Assembly (NCBI GenBank): GCA_000648925.1
Contig: JFHF01000048.1
Span: 1 to 59,621 of the forward strand
Source: Caballeronia jiangsuensis
GTDB lineage: Bacteria; Pseudomonadota; Gammaproteobacteria; Burkholderiales; Burkholderiaceae
Length of the DNA stretch: 59,621 bases
Direction: 5' to 3'
Shown: positions 47,635 to 56,756 of the stretch, piece by piece
Position numbering within the stretch: the stretch's first letter is position 1
Layout of the letters: each line of letters begins with the position of its first letter
Position numbers and translations under genes: made by a program
Notes under the pieces: model-generated
The model's database searches: none
What the model was told of the DNA's origin: nothing
What the model saw: the letters and a program-made list of their open reading frames with translations, nothing else

Positions 47635-48609
47635 CTATCGACCTCGAACCTGACGAGCTACATCCGTGAGTTGTTGCCTTAACCAGACCATTCCTGGGTC
47701 AGAGTCGTTACGCTCGTGCCAAACGGCAGTAACATCAACGTCGGGACAGTCGTACGGCATCTGATGAATCTTCAACTCGCCAAAACGTTCAAGTTCTCGG
47801 GCTAACGAGGATGGCAAAACCGCGATCATTTCGCTGTACGAGAGAAGCGCTGGCATCGCAAGGGAATGGGCAACCGACACACGGACGCGCGGTACCTCAT
47901 CTTCGCCTGAGTAGCCTCTTTCAAGCGCTCGCCTATCGAACATCTCAGATTGTCGAGCCAAGCCACGTTCAAGAATGAAGCCGCCTACCGCGCCCTCTTC
48001 CTCCCCACCCAGCGAGACCACGACAAGCGGATACCATAGAAGGTCCTCTTTGCTAAGCTCGCGGTCCGCAGCGGGATGATTTCGGTGCAACAAAAGGACA
48101 TCAGTCTGTTGCCAGAGCTTCATCGATTGAAATCGTGAAGGAATGTCCGAGAAGATCCCGATGGCGATATCGATCCGACCAACATCAATTTGGCCAGCCA
48201 AGTCCAGGCGGGTTGATGGACGCACGACTAGGTCGACCATCGGTGCTTCGGCGCTTAGTCGCTGGCTTAGTCGCCCCACAAGCAGGGAGGTGATGTAATC
48301 GTTGGCTGCGACAACAAACTTTCGACGTGCTTCGGCGGGAACAAACAGGTCAACGCCAAGTGCTGCGCGGATTTGCGCCAGCGCTCCTCGAACTTGACCT
48401 GCCATTTTTGTTGCGCGCACGGTCGGCACCATGCCTTGCCCTGTGCGAACAAACAGATCGTCACCTACGACCTGTCGCATCCTCCCTAGCGCGTGGCTTA
48501 TCGCAGATTGGCTAAGATTCAATCGCTTTCCAGCGAGAACAAGGTTCCTATCCTCATAGACAGCATCGAACACACGAAGCAGATTGAGGTCCATTCGGTC
48601 GAGACTCAT
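47635..48609 (-). CDS. LysR-family regulator, NodD/NahR-like
   Basis: 324 residues from ATG 48609, which overlaps the previous stop by ATGA; AAGGA precedes it. MDLNLLRVFDAVYEDRNLVLAGKRL with SQSAISHALGRMRQVVGDDLF is typical of the LysR branch with NodD, NahR and SyrM. The effector domain includes VAANDYITSLLVGRLSQRL. It is the last gene of the Rieske/glutamine-synthetase operon, so it should be induced with it and probably controls it or the nearby transporter. Confidence 0.9.
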   Translation of the reverse strand: MSLDRMDLNLLRVFDAVYEDRNLVLAGKRLNLSQSAISHALGRMRQVVGDDLFVRTGQGMVPTVRATKMAGQVRGALAQIRAALGVDLFVPAEARRKFVVAANDYITSLLVGRLSQRLSAEAPMVDLVVRPSTRLDLAGQIDVGRIDIAIGIFSDIPSRFQSMKLWQQTDVLLLHRNHPAADRELSKEDLLWYPLVVVSLGGEEEGAVGGFILERGLARQSEMFDRRALERGYSGEDEVPRVRVSVAHSLAMPALLSYSEMIAVLPSSLARELERFGELKIHQMPYDCPDVDVTAVWHERNDSDPGMVWLRQQLTDVARQVRGR

Positions 48610-49394
48610 TCCTTGTCCCCTCCAACCGAACCTTGCTTTTTCTCTTGAGAGTAGCGTCGGCAACTATCGCCGAGTGCTTCAAAAAGTGCCCTTGAGACTC
48701 GGTCAGTTCCTGTCAAAACTTCGGGGTGCCACTGCACGCCGAGCGCAAAGTGATTACCCGGCAGACTGCAGGCTTCCACCAATCCGTCAGGCGACATAGC
48801 CTCAACGAATAACGGCGGGGCAATTTTCGCAATCCCCTGACGGTGAAGCGAATTCACGTGCGCATGGTCACTTCCTGCCAAACGACTGAGAATGCCTCCG
48901 GTTGCCAGGGAGACGTCGTGTTTGTACCGGTACCGGGTCAGGATGTCTTCGTCGGCTTTCTCGAGATGAACCTCCGAGTAGCCATAAAGTCGAATGTCTT
49001 CGAACAGGGTGCCACCGAAGGCAACGTTCATCTCCTGACAACCACGGCAGATCGCAAGAAACGGCATGGAGCGCCGTGCTGCTCCTTGAAAAAGCTGCAA
49101 GGCGACATGATCTCGGTCTCGATCAATGAGCGATTGGCTAGCGGAAAGACCGCCGTAACGCGCCGGATCGACATCTGAAGCGCCACCGGGAAACAAGAGC
49201 CCATCCAAAATATCGAGATACCCGTCGGTTGAAACCATTAGCTCCGTTGCAGGGACAAGAACGGGGTCGACTGCTGATATCGAAATCAATGCTCTCAGGT
49301 AGCTATGCTTCGAACCGTGGACATCATGACTGTCCGCCATGAAACGATCGCAGACAACCCCGACAATCGGTCTTCTTTTAACAACTTCTCGCAT
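48606..49394 (-). CDS. class I glutamine amidotransferase-like / gamma-glutamyl hydrolase (PuuD-type, C26)
   Basis: 262 residues. GLLFPGGASDVDPARYGG, the nucleophile elbow LAICRGCQEMNVAFGG with Cys116, and GVQWHPE with the catalytic His are those of PuuD, which removes the gamma-glutamyl group from gamma-glutamyl-GABA. Its start overlaps the reductase stop by one base (TGATG) and its stop overlaps the LysR start, so it is firmly in the operon. Beside a glutamine-synthetase-like ligase it would release glutamate from a gamma-glutamylated amine or act as the amidotransferase-like partner seen in aniline clusters. Confidence 0.85.
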   Translation of the reverse strand: MREVVKRRPIVGVVCDRFMADSHDVHGSKHSYLRALISISAVDPVLVPATELMVSTDGYLDILDGLLFPGGASDVDPARYGGLSASQSLIDRDRDHVALQLFQGAARRSMPFLAICRGCQEMNVAFGGTLFEDIRLYGYSEVHLEKADEDILTRYRYKHDVSLATGGILSRLAGSDHAHVNSLHRQGIAKIAPPLFVEAMSPDGLVEACSLPGNHFALGVQWHPEVLTGTDRVSRALFEALGDSCRRYSQEKKQGSVGGDKE

Positions 49395-50650
49395 CAGATT
49401 GCCCCTGCGCCGTCATGCGGATGGCTCTTCGCATACTCCTTCAGACTGAAGCCCGGATGCTCGACATGTTTCACTCCAAGCTCGGCCCCCTGTGCGAGCA
49501 TCTTACGAGCCATCATATGGTCTTGAGGACTGTTGACGCTGTCTACGGCGCAGAGTTTGCCATCGCGGAAGTAGAACACCGAGAACTTGGCGTCCGATAC
49601 TGAGCCGGAGATTGCAAAATCAGTGTGGCCGCTACTGATTCCAGCCATCTGCAGCTTCACGTCGTACTGGTCGGACCAAAACCAGGGCACCGAATGGTAG
49701 GGAAGGGGCTTCCCGACGATAAATGCAGCGGCGGCCTTCGCCATATCGTTTGCGTTCTGTACCGATTCGATGCGACAAGGACGTCCTTCTTGCAGATCCC
49801 AGTACGGAACGAATGCGGCACAATCACCCACTGCAACAATCGACGAATCACTCGTACGGGTGAATGAGTCGACCAGAATTCCACGCTGGACCTCGAGTCC
49901 ACACCCCTGCGCCAGCTCGGTATTCGGCTCGACACCGATGCCGACGACTACGAGATCAGCGGTGAGCGTCGTACCGTCGCTCAGGGTGACCCGTGCGCGG
50001 CCGTGGTCGTCCCTGATCTCGGAAATAGTGCGACCAAGCTGAATCGAGACGCCCTTTTCAGAGTGCAAACCTTCGACGAAAGAAGCAAGTGATGCAGAGG
50101 CGACTCGAGCAAGCAGATTTTTCTGGGCCTCTATTACCGTGACGTCAATGCCCTTCTGACGAAGCGACGCGGCGACTTCGAGACCGATGTATCCACCGCC
50201 GACAACGACTGCTGACTTAGTATCTTGCATACGGGCCACGAGCCGAGACGCGTCGTCCAGGTTACGGAGATACAAAACCGCCTCGTGAGCCGCTCCGGGA
50301 CAGTTGAGCATGCGTGGCCGCGCGCCGGTCGCTATGCCTAGGAAATCGTAGCCTCGGCGCGAGCCGTCGTTGAGTTCGACCGTCTTTGAGCCCCGGTCGA
50401 TAGCCGTCACGCGTGCGCCGCGCGTCAAGTCGATTTTTTGATCTTCGAAAAAGGCGTTCGACTTAAGCGGGAGCCGCTCACTGGTGAACGCGCCGCTCAA
50501 ATAGCCCTTCGACAGAGGCGGTCGTTGATAAGGAGCGTAGGACTCGTCTCCGAGCAAGTCGATCCTCCCTTCGAATCCCAATTCGCGCGCTGACGCTGCA
50601 AGTTGCAGCCCCGCATAGGAGGCTCCGATGATCAGAAGTTGTTCGTTCAT
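49394..50650 (-). CDS. FAD-dependent ferredoxin reductase
   Basis: 418 residues from ATG 50650 (AAGG upstream), 4 nt past the ferredoxin stop. FAD site LLIIGASYAGLQLAASARE, NADH site AVVVGGGYIGLEVAASLRQ, and SSIVAVGDCAAF near the end, as in putidaredoxin and rubredoxin reductases. It would pass electrons from NADH to the ferredoxin and on to the Rieske oxygenase. Confidence 0.92.
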   Translation of the reverse strand: MNEQLLIIGASYAGLQLAASARELGFEGRIDLLGDESYAPYQRPPLSKGYLSGAFTSERLPLKSNAFFEDQKIDLTRGARVTAIDRGSKTVELNDGSRRGYDFLGIATGARPRMLNCPGAAHEAVLYLRNLDDASRLVARMQDTKSAVVVGGGYIGLEVAASLRQKGIDVTVIEAQKNLLARVASASLASFVEGLHSEKGVSIQLGRTISEIRDDHGRARVTLSDGTTLTADLVVVGIGVEPNTELAQGCGLEVQRGILVDSFTRTSDSSIVAVGDCAAFVPYWDLQEGRPCRIESVQNANDMAKAAAAFIVGKPLPYHSVPWFWSDQYDVKLQMAGISSGHTDFAISGSVSDAKFSVFYFRDGKLCAVDSVNSPQDHMMARKMLAQGAELGVKHVEHPGFSLKEYAKSHPHDGAGAI

Positions 50651-50654
50651 AGGA

Positions 50655-50978
50655 TCAACCTTGCTTGTCTGGAATACGGACGACCAGGCCGGCGGTGGCT
50701 GGCTCGACAATAATCTGGCAGCTCAGCCTGCTCTCGGGACGACGCTGAGCAGCGACCCCATCGAGCAATTCCACCTCCAAGTCATCGGGAGGAGGCAACT
50801 GCGCAGTCGAGGTCGGCTCGACATAGACGTGACAGGTCGCGCACGACAGGCAACCGCCGCACTCTGCGTCAATGCCGCGCACGTCGTTCTGGATCGCCGC
50901 CTCCATCACACTGGTGCCAGGTTTGACGTCGACTTCGCGTGGCGTACCGTCGCGCAGGATGTATGTGACGATTGGCAT
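50655..50978 (-). CDS. [2Fe-2S] ferredoxin, adrenodoxin/putidaredoxin type
   Basis: 107 residues from ATG 50978, AAGGAG upstream. Cluster ligands are in ECGGCLSCATCHVYV (C-x5-C-x2-C) plus SRLSCQI. This plant/vertebrate-type ferredoxin should shuttle electrons between the reductase next door and the oxygenase. It starts 23 bp after the glutamine-synthetase-like gene. Confidence 0.93.
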   Translation of the reverse strand: MPIVTYILRDGTPREVDVKPGTSVMEAAIQNDVRGIDAECGGCLSCATCHVYVEPTSTAQLPPPDDLEVELLDGVAAQRRPESRLSCQIIVEPATAGLVVRIPDKQG

Positions 50979-51001
50979 TTGTTTCTCCTTTGTGGGTCCG
51001 C

Positions 51002-52438
51002 TTAGAACATCTCGAAATATTCTCGGTGCTCCCACTCCGTCACCTCGAGATTGAAGCGAGCCACCTCTGCCTCTTTCAGCTTGCAGAAGTAGTCAACGAA
51101 CGCGCCGCCGAATCCCTCCCGCAAGCACTCGTCTGTCCGCAGCGCGTCGATTGCGACGTCGAGGGTTCGAGGCAAAGCCGCAGCTTGCGTCTCATAGGGC
51201 GTGTCGGCCGACGGCGGCAAGTTTAATGCCCGGCGCATGCCGTCCAATCCAGAAAAAACCTGCGAAGCAAAATAGAGATACGGATTCGCAGTCGGCTCCC
51301 CGATGCGATTCTCGATACGACTCGCGGGGTCACCCGGAGCTCCAAGCACGCGAAGCATCACTCCGCGGTTATCGCGACCCCAAATGGCGCGGTCAGGCGC
51401 ATTGGAATAGGGGCGGTAGCGTCGATATCCGTTGATCGTCGGCGTGGCGAGGGCCGTCGCGCCTTGCGCGTGAGCAAGCAGCCCGGCGAGATATCGCTGC
51501 CCGACAACTGAGAGCGGTGAGTCAACAGTCTCTGGCACAAACGCATTGGCTCCGTCAGTCTTGCCAGTGAGCGATTGATGCAGGTGCCAACCGCTCGAGA
51601 CAACGTTGGGAATGCGGGGACGACACATGAACGTCGCGTGGTATCCATTGCGCTGGCAGATTTGTTTGACCGCGCTTCGGAAAAGCACCATGTCATCTGC
51701 CGCTTGAATTCCCTTCGTGGGCGCAAACGTGAACTCGAACTGACTCGGTCCATATTCGACTTCCAGCGACCGCAAAGGTAGGCCCAATGCCAAGACGTCT
51801 TTGCGAATCTTTTCAAGCACTTCATCCGCGGCGTCGTAGCGCAACTCAGTCAAGTATTGATATCCCCGCGAGAGCAGCTCAATGTCGGGTGCGATACCCG
51901 GCTGCCCTGAGTGTTCGAGGCCCAGGTTCTCGTTCGTAATTTTGAAGACATGGAATTCGACTTCCAGACCTGAGACGAAGTCGTAGCCTTCGCCGCTCAA
52001 CTGCTCGAGCGCGCGTCGGAACAGATGTCGTGTGCCAAATGGCACCGCATTCCCGTTAGTAAAGTAGACGTCACAGAGAATCCATCCTGTGTGTGGCGCC
52101 CACGGAAGGGTTCGAAATGTCTCCGGGTCTGCGACCATCAAGGTATCGCACGCCCCCTGCATCTCGGGCATATCGAAGCCACCGCCATTTTCATACACCG
52201 GAAAGACGGTGCGGTGCGATGTATCTTTTGCAAACAGCGTCGTCGTGAGCGTCACACCGCTTTTAAGCGCCTTTATCGCCTCGTCAACGACCAACGTTTT
52301 GCCTCGCAGCAAACCGTGCTGGTCAGGAAACGAGAATCGTACGACCTCGATGTCCCCTTTTTTTAACCGTTCAAGCACCTGTAGGTACGCGTCCGACTGC
52401 GAACTCGTCCAGAGGCCGTGTGTATCGACGAAAGACAT
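51002..52438 (-). CDS. glutamine synthetase-like gamma-glutamyl-amine ligase
   Basis: 478 residues with the GS catalytic fold. Key motifs are SGLEVEFHVF and LEVEYGPSQFEFTF (metal-binding Glu), SSGWHLHQSL (ATP/phosphate His) and SRIENRIGEPTANPYLYFA. It differs from housekeeping GlnA, which has a longer adenylylation region and is normally elsewhere with ntr genes. GS-like enzymes in catabolic operons (aniline AtdA1/TdnQ, isopropylamine IpuC, polyamine PuuA) join glutamate to an amine at ATP cost. Its place between a Rieske oxygenase and a ferredoxin suggests an aromatic or alkyl amine substrate; this is inference. Confidence 0.85.
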   Translation of the reverse strand: MSFVDTHGLWTSSQSDAYLQVLERLKKGDIEVVRFSFPDQHGLLRGKTLVVDEAIKALKSGVTLTTTLFAKDTSHRTVFPVYENGGGFDMPEMQGACDTLMVADPETFRTLPWAPHTGWILCDVYFTNGNAVPFGTRHLFRRALEQLSGEGYDFVSGLEVEFHVFKITNENLGLEHSGQPGIAPDIELLSRGYQYLTELRYDAADEVLEKIRKDVLALGLPLRSLEVEYGPSQFEFTFAPTKGIQAADDMVLFRSAVKQICQRNGYHATFMCRPRIPNVVSSGWHLHQSLTGKTDGANAFVPETVDSPLSVVGQRYLAGLLAHAQGATALATPTINGYRRYRPYSNAPDRAIWGRDNRGVMLRVLGAPGDPASRIENRIGEPTANPYLYFASQVFSGLDGMRRALNLPPSADTPYETQAAALPRTLDVAIDALRTDECLREGFGGAFVDYFCKLKEAEVARFNLEVTEWEHREYFEMF

Positions 52439-52492
52439 GTCTCATCCGCCGGGCGGGAAGCCCGGCGCTCCATTCTGATATTGGATTCCTGC

Positions 52493-53812
52493 TTAGGACT
52501 GGGCAGCTGCGGGCCAGGGTGCCGCGTTGCGACGCTCGAGGTCCGACTCTTTCCAGTACTCGTCCCACCGGTCGATAGGAGCGATACCGTCGATTGATGC
52601 GGGCCCAGTCATCTTGGAAGCCTCCGCTTCGTCGATGAGCATGAATGTCTTCTCGCCGGCCTGAGCCTTCTCGATCGCGTCGATCAGAAGCTTGCGGTAC
52701 GCAATGATTCCCTTGTCGGTCGTACCGAGATGCTCTTTGGTTCTGTCCTGAATAGCGCCTTGCGACTCGACCGCCCATTGGTCATGGACATTGATGTCAA
52801 AACCCATTCCGGTATAGGTCTGGCTCTGTTGCTCGGCCAGATTGAATCCGTAGTTGTTCCTCTTGTTTTTACGCGAGGTGTACTCCGGAAGCTCGTAGAG
52901 CTCCAACCGCTGCTCGCGCATTTGCTGCTTGTTCGTTGGCTTATTGAAACTGGTGAAAATGGCGAACCAGTAGCAATTTTCGTCGTCGACGGGCACATGC
53001 CATTGCGTGATCGTCATCTCCGAACTCATCGGAATAACGAATGCCTGAGGGAACACCACGTTCGTCACGCGAACATGCATGTGGGTGTCGTCGACAGCGC
53101 GCTTTGCAATAAGACGCAACCCGTAGTCCGCAGGATTAACCAATATCTCGGGCGACTCGAACTCACGCAGAACCTTCGTGATTGGCATCTCCGAGTTCGC
53201 CGACGCCCCGCGGAACTGTTTGCCGTAACTGTCGCTTACGTCTTCGTCCTCAAAGAAGCGATGCAAGAAAGAGGCATGGGCCGGGTCGATGCCGACCTCG
53301 AGTGCCTGAAGCCAGTTGCACTCGAAAAGCCCCTTAAAGGCGAACGTATACTCGTCCGGAGCGGCAAAGCAGTCGAAGTGAGGAAAGGCAGGTGGCGTAC
53401 CGCTTCCGATGTAGGCAAAGATCACCCCGGCACGCTCGATGACTTCATAGCTGCGCTGTTTAATGCGCTTGCACAGGGTGCTGCCCGCCGGCTCACCCGG
53501 CGTGGACGTGCATTGGCCGTTGACGTCGAAAAGCCAACCATGAAAAGCGCAGCGAAGCCCGCCGTCCTCAAGACGTCCCGAGGCCAAGTCGGCGCCACGG
53601 TGTGGGCAATCTCTATCGAGCATCCCTAGACGGCCTTGCTCATCTCTGAAGAGAACGAAATGCTCCCCCATCAGGCGAACCGCCTTAACGGGCCGCTCAC
53701 TCGGCAGTTCCTCAGCCAATGCAACCGGTTGCCAATAGTTCCTTAAAAGCTGACCGGCCGGCGTCCCTTTGCCCACGCGGGTAATCACGTCGTTCTGCTG
53801 CTGACTCATCAT
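52493..53812 (-). CDS. Rieske non-haem iron oxygenase, alpha subunit
   Basis: 439 residues from ATG 53812, with a strong AGGAGG 9 nt upstream. Rieske centre: CPHRGADLA with Cys69 and His71, and CAFHGW with Cys88 and His91. Mononuclear iron site: DPAHASFLHRF with Asp176, His179 and His184. The sequence type is that of single-subunit (alpha3) enzymes related to phthalate and phenoxybenzoate oxygenases; no beta subunit gene is present. It leads an operon with GS-like, ferredoxin, reductase and hydrolase genes. It would hydroxylate or demethylate an aromatic ring or amine; the substrate is unknown. Confidence 0.92.
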   Translation of the reverse strand: MMSQQQNDVITRVGKGTPAGQLLRNYWQPVALAEELPSERPVKAVRLMGEHFVLFRDEQGRLGMLDRDCPHRGADLASGRLEDGGLRCAFHGWLFDVNGQCTSTPGEPAGSTLCKRIKQRSYEVIERAGVIFAYIGSGTPPAFPHFDCFAAPDEYTFAFKGLFECNWLQALEVGIDPAHASFLHRFFEDEDVSDSYGKQFRGASANSEMPITKVLREFESPEILVNPADYGLRLIAKRAVDDTHMHVRVTNVVFPQAFVIPMSSEMTITQWHVPVDDENCYWFAIFTSFNKPTNKQQMREQRLELYELPEYTSRKNKRNNYGFNLAEQQSQTYTGMGFDINVHDQWAVESQGAIQDRTKEHLGTTDKGIIAYRKLLIDAIEKAQAGEKTFMLIDEAEASKMTGPASIDGIAPIDRWDEYWKESDLERRNAAPWPAAAQS

Positions 53813-53953
53813 GGCGAATTTCCTCCTGTACACAGAAAGATGACTTATGCATTCAGCAGAAGCCATCAACATGACGAGAGACTAGCCAACAAATCGCTAA
53901 TGTTCAAGATCTGCATGCAAATCGACGTCGCTTCAATGAAAACACCAAGCGGC

Positions 53954-53971
53954 AAATACCATAAATACCAT
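53954..53971. repeat. tandem 9-bp direct repeat AAATACCAT
   Basis: Two adjacent copies lie about 140 bp upstream of the Rieske gene. Each contains ATACC, half of the palindromic motif at 54034-54062, so they may be extra operator half-sites. Confidence 0.5.
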
Positions 53972-54033
53972 TGATTTTATTACTGTTTTATTTGTATGTC
54001 AGCATAAACCCGCTGCTTGCGAAATCAACGCTT

Positions 54034-54083
54034 GGTATGCAACGATCTCCTCAATGCATACCGTTCAATGTATAAATGCATAC
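54034..54083. promoter_or_regulatory. candidate GntR operator cluster in divergent promoter region
   Basis: GGTATGCA (54034-54041) and TGCATACC (54055-54062) are perfect inverted arms. A third TGCATAC follows at 54077-54083 within GTATAAATGCATAC. They lie between the divergent Rieske operon and GntR gene. FCD-type GntR regulators bind short palindromes of this size, so the adjacent regulator is the natural candidate. Confidence 0.55.
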
Positions 54084-54177
54084 TCTTCAACTTCCTCGCT
54101 TACCTTGATGCATGCACTATTGCTAGAATGACTGTGGAAGTTAGTTGTCGTCGCGTCACGAGAATCGGAGAGAAGCA

Positions 54178-54909
54178 ATGGAATCCCAGCAAGAGCGCGT
54201 GCTTGTGTACCTTCGCGATCTGATCCTCAAAGGGGAGTTTGTCCCCGGCGAACGGCTCGCAGAAGTAGCGCTTGCAGAGCGGCTTTCAGCGTCCCGTACA
54301 CCCGTCAGGCTTGCGTTGACTACGTTGGAGCAGGAAGGACTCGTCGAGCAGTCGCCGGGAGGCGGATACGTGATGCGGCGCATCACCGCCAACGAGATTT
54401 CCGACGCAATCGCCGTCCGCGGGCACCTGGAGGGGATGGCTGCCCGGCTCATCGCCGAGCATGGCGTGCCGAGACAGCTAGCAAATGCGCTCCAGGAGTG
54501 TTTGCGTGCAGGGGACAGGCTCTTCGAAAAACCGGCGCTCGGCATCGACGATTACGCGGCCTACACCGATATGAACAACCGCTTTCATAAGTTGCTCGTC
54601 GAAGGTTCAGGTAACGCCGCGTTGATTAGAGCAATCGAAGTCAATAATCGCTTGCCCTTTGCTGCGGCGAGCGCCATGTTGCCCATGCAGTCCGCCCTCG
54701 AAGAGGGACGCCAATGGCTGTTTCTAGCGCACCAGCAGCATCACAGCCTCGTGAAAGCGATGCTGAAGGGAGAAGGGACGCGCGCGCAGGCGATTGCAAC
54801 AGAGCACGTCCAAATTGCGCAGAGCAACTTGACCTTCGCCTTGGAACGACCGGAAGTGTTCCGCAAACTAGCCCCCGCTCTACATCTCGTCACTGAAGCT
54901 GTTCTATGA
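54178..54909 (+). CDS. GntR-family regulator, FCD subfamily
   Basis: 243 residues from ATG 54178 (GGAG upstream). The winged helix domain covers about 5-70 (LRDLILKGEFVPGERLAEVALAERL, SRTPVRLALTTLEQEGLV). The FCD domain follows with AIAVRGHLEGMAARLIAEHG, DMNNRFHKLLVEGSGN and HQQHHSLVKAML, whose His residues bind a metal in this family. It is divergent from the Rieske operon, so it probably represses that operon and itself until the substrate or a product binds. Confidence 0.9.
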   Translation: MESQQERVLVYLRDLILKGEFVPGERLAEVALAERLSASRTPVRLALTTLEQEGLVEQSPGGGYVMRRITANEISDAIAVRGHLEGMAARLIAEHGVPRQLANALQECLRAGDRLFEKPALGIDDYAAYTDMNNRFHKLLVEGSGNAALIRAIEVNNRLPFAAASAMLPMQSALEEGRQWLFLAHQQHHSLVKAMLKGEGTRAQAIATEHVQIAQSNLTFALERPEVFRKLAPALHLVTEAVL

Positions 54910-54957
54910 CGAGCTTCGCAGGGCAGTGCGAAGGTGTCGTACTGCCCTGCTTCGAGC

Positions 54958-56673
54958 CTAGCTAGTTAACAACGCCGCGAGCCGCTCGCCGATGATGACA
55001 CTCGGCGCCATGGTGTTTCCCGTGGTCAGATTCGGCATCACAGATGCATCGGCGACACGAAGATTTCGAATGCCTCTCACGCGGAGCTGTGGGTCGACCA
55101 CCGAACTTGCCTCGCGCCCCATCGCACAACTTCCGGAAAGGTGGAAATACGTTCCTGCGGCGTTCCGAATGAAGTTCTCCGTAGCTTGACGATCGAGCCG
55201 ACCAGGCGCCACTTCGCGCTTCACGTACTCCGACAGTTCAGGCGAACTGCCAATCGCGCGACAAATCTCAACGCAGCGGACCAGCGCCTTCATGTCATCA
55301 GGCTCAGCAAGGTAGTTTGGGTCCACGATTGCCATTTGCCGAACGTCCTTTGACCGGAGCGTAATCTGGCCGTGGCTCTTAGGCTGCACCAGGCCAGGGA
55401 GGAGCGACCAACCTGCCACCGGAATCGCATACTGTTTTGCGACCTCGTCGGTCGCATACGGCACCTGAATCTGGAATGGTTGCAAGTCAGGTACGGGAAG
55501 AGCCGAATCGCTCTTCCAGAAGAGCGTGCATTCTCCAAGATTGTTCCTCGGAGGCAGCGCTTCTTTATATTCGTAGATGCAGCCACCCATCAGGATGTGG
55601 TCCCTTAGATTCCTGCCGACGTTCGGAGAATGTACGGCGACACGAATATCAAGCTTGCGCAAGTCCTCACTGTCGCCAATGCCTGACAGCATGAGCAGTT
55701 TTGGAGTTGCGACTGAACCCGCCGAAAGCACCAGCTCGGTACTTGCTTCGATCCGCTTTTCCGCTCCAGCATGCAGCAGTCGAACGGCGGTCGCACGGTC
55801 GCCCGTCAGTTCGATGCCGATGACTGTGGAATCTGTCAGGACGGTGACATTGGGGCGACTCAGTGCTGGATACAGATAGGCGTTCGCAATGGAGTATCTT
55901 CGCCCGTCCTTGATCAGCGTTTGCGCGACCCCACAACCTCCGTCCTCCTCCATGGTTTGTCCATTCAGATCATCAGTAGAAGGAATTCCGACGCTGGCCG
56001 CAGCCCGCATCATTGCGGGGACGATGGGATTGTTATGTCGATCCTTATCAACGAAAATCTCTCCACGCTCCCCGCGCCACCGGCTAGGGTCGCCCTGCCA
56101 ATTCTCAATCTTCCGGTAGATGGCGAGCACCGAGTCGTATCCCCAAGACGAGTCACCCGTCAGCTCCGCCCATTTTTCAAAGTTCTCTCTGTGGCCGCGG
56201 GCCCAGACCATCGCGTTAATTGCGCTTCCGCCGCCAATCCCGCGCCCCATCGCCAAAGGTATCGTGCGGCCGTTGCAGTGAGCGGCCTTAACGTACGGAT
56301 ATACATAGCTCGCGGCGGTACCGATGTTCGTCGGCCAGAGTGCGGGATCCTCGACTGATTTGACCTCGTTCCAACCACCAGCTTCGATGAGAAGCACCTT
56401 TGCCGCAGGGTTTTCAGAGAGTCTCGACGCGACAACTATTCCTGCAGTTCCTGCCCCGACGATAACGTAGTCGTACCGCCGCGACAATGCTTTGACGTTG
56501 CGAGACTGATTCGCCACTGCATTTGCGGCGTTCGCAGCAAAGCTACTTGCACTTGCAAATGAAAGTCCGCCGGCAATAGCGACACGAATGAATTCGCGGC
56601 GCGTGATTTTTCCTCGCATCACATTTTCTTCCGCGAGAGCCAACATATCCAATGAGAATTGATCAATCGCCAT
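54958..56673 (-). CDS. GMC-family FAD-dependent alcohol dehydrogenase, Tat-exported
   Basis: 571 residues. The N-terminus has a twin-arginine motif (TRREFIRVAIAGGLSFASAS), so periplasmic export of the folded flavoprotein is likely. FAD site: YDYVIVGAGTAGIVVASRL and GRGIGGGSAINAMVWARG. Active site: TYFHLSGSCAMG with the catalytic His, and GNTMAPSVIIGERLA. GMC members such as choline and alcohol dehydrogenases oxidise an alcohol to an aldehyde. It follows the aldehyde dehydrogenase on the same strand by 83 bp, which fits an alcohol to aldehyde to acid route. Confidence 0.9.
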   Translation of the reverse strand: MAIDQFSLDMLALAEENVMRGKITRREFIRVAIAGGLSFASASSFAANAANAVANQSRNVKALSRRYDYVIVGAGTAGIVVASRLSENPAAKVLLIEAGGWNEVKSVEDPALWPTNIGTAASYVYPYVKAAHCNGRTIPLAMGRGIGGGSAINAMVWARGHRENFEKWAELTGDSSWGYDSVLAIYRKIENWQGDPSRWRGERGEIFVDKDRHNNPIVPAMMRAAASVGIPSTDDLNGQTMEEDGGCGVAQTLIKDGRRYSIANAYLYPALSRPNVTVLTDSTVIGIELTGDRATAVRLLHAGAEKRIEASTELVLSAGSVATPKLLMLSGIGDSEDLRKLDIRVAVHSPNVGRNLRDHILMGGCIYEYKEALPPRNNLGECTLFWKSDSALPVPDLQPFQIQVPYATDEVAKQYAIPVAGWSLLPGLVQPKSHGQITLRSKDVRQMAIVDPNYLAEPDDMKALVRCVEICRAIGSSPELSEYVKREVAPGRLDRQATENFIRNAAGTYFHLSGSCAMGREASSVVDPQLRVRGIRNLRVADASVMPNLTTGNTMAPSVIIGERLAALLTS

Positions 56674-56756
56674 GTTCTTGTTCAGGGAAAATTCCCGCCT
56701 AATTGACGTGTCTCCTCCAGTCTGGAGGCGCTAGACTCGAGTTGCTCAGACCGAAA

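Noticed and set aside
51002..52438. Housekeeping glutamine synthetase GlnA
   Set aside because: It sits inside a Rieske catabolic operon with ferredoxin and PuuD-like genes, not with nitrogen-regulation genes, and is best read as a catabolic GS-like ligase.
52730..53629. Plus-strand frame of 299 codons over the Rieske gene
   Set aside because: Antisense shadow of a gene with complete Rieske and iron motifs.
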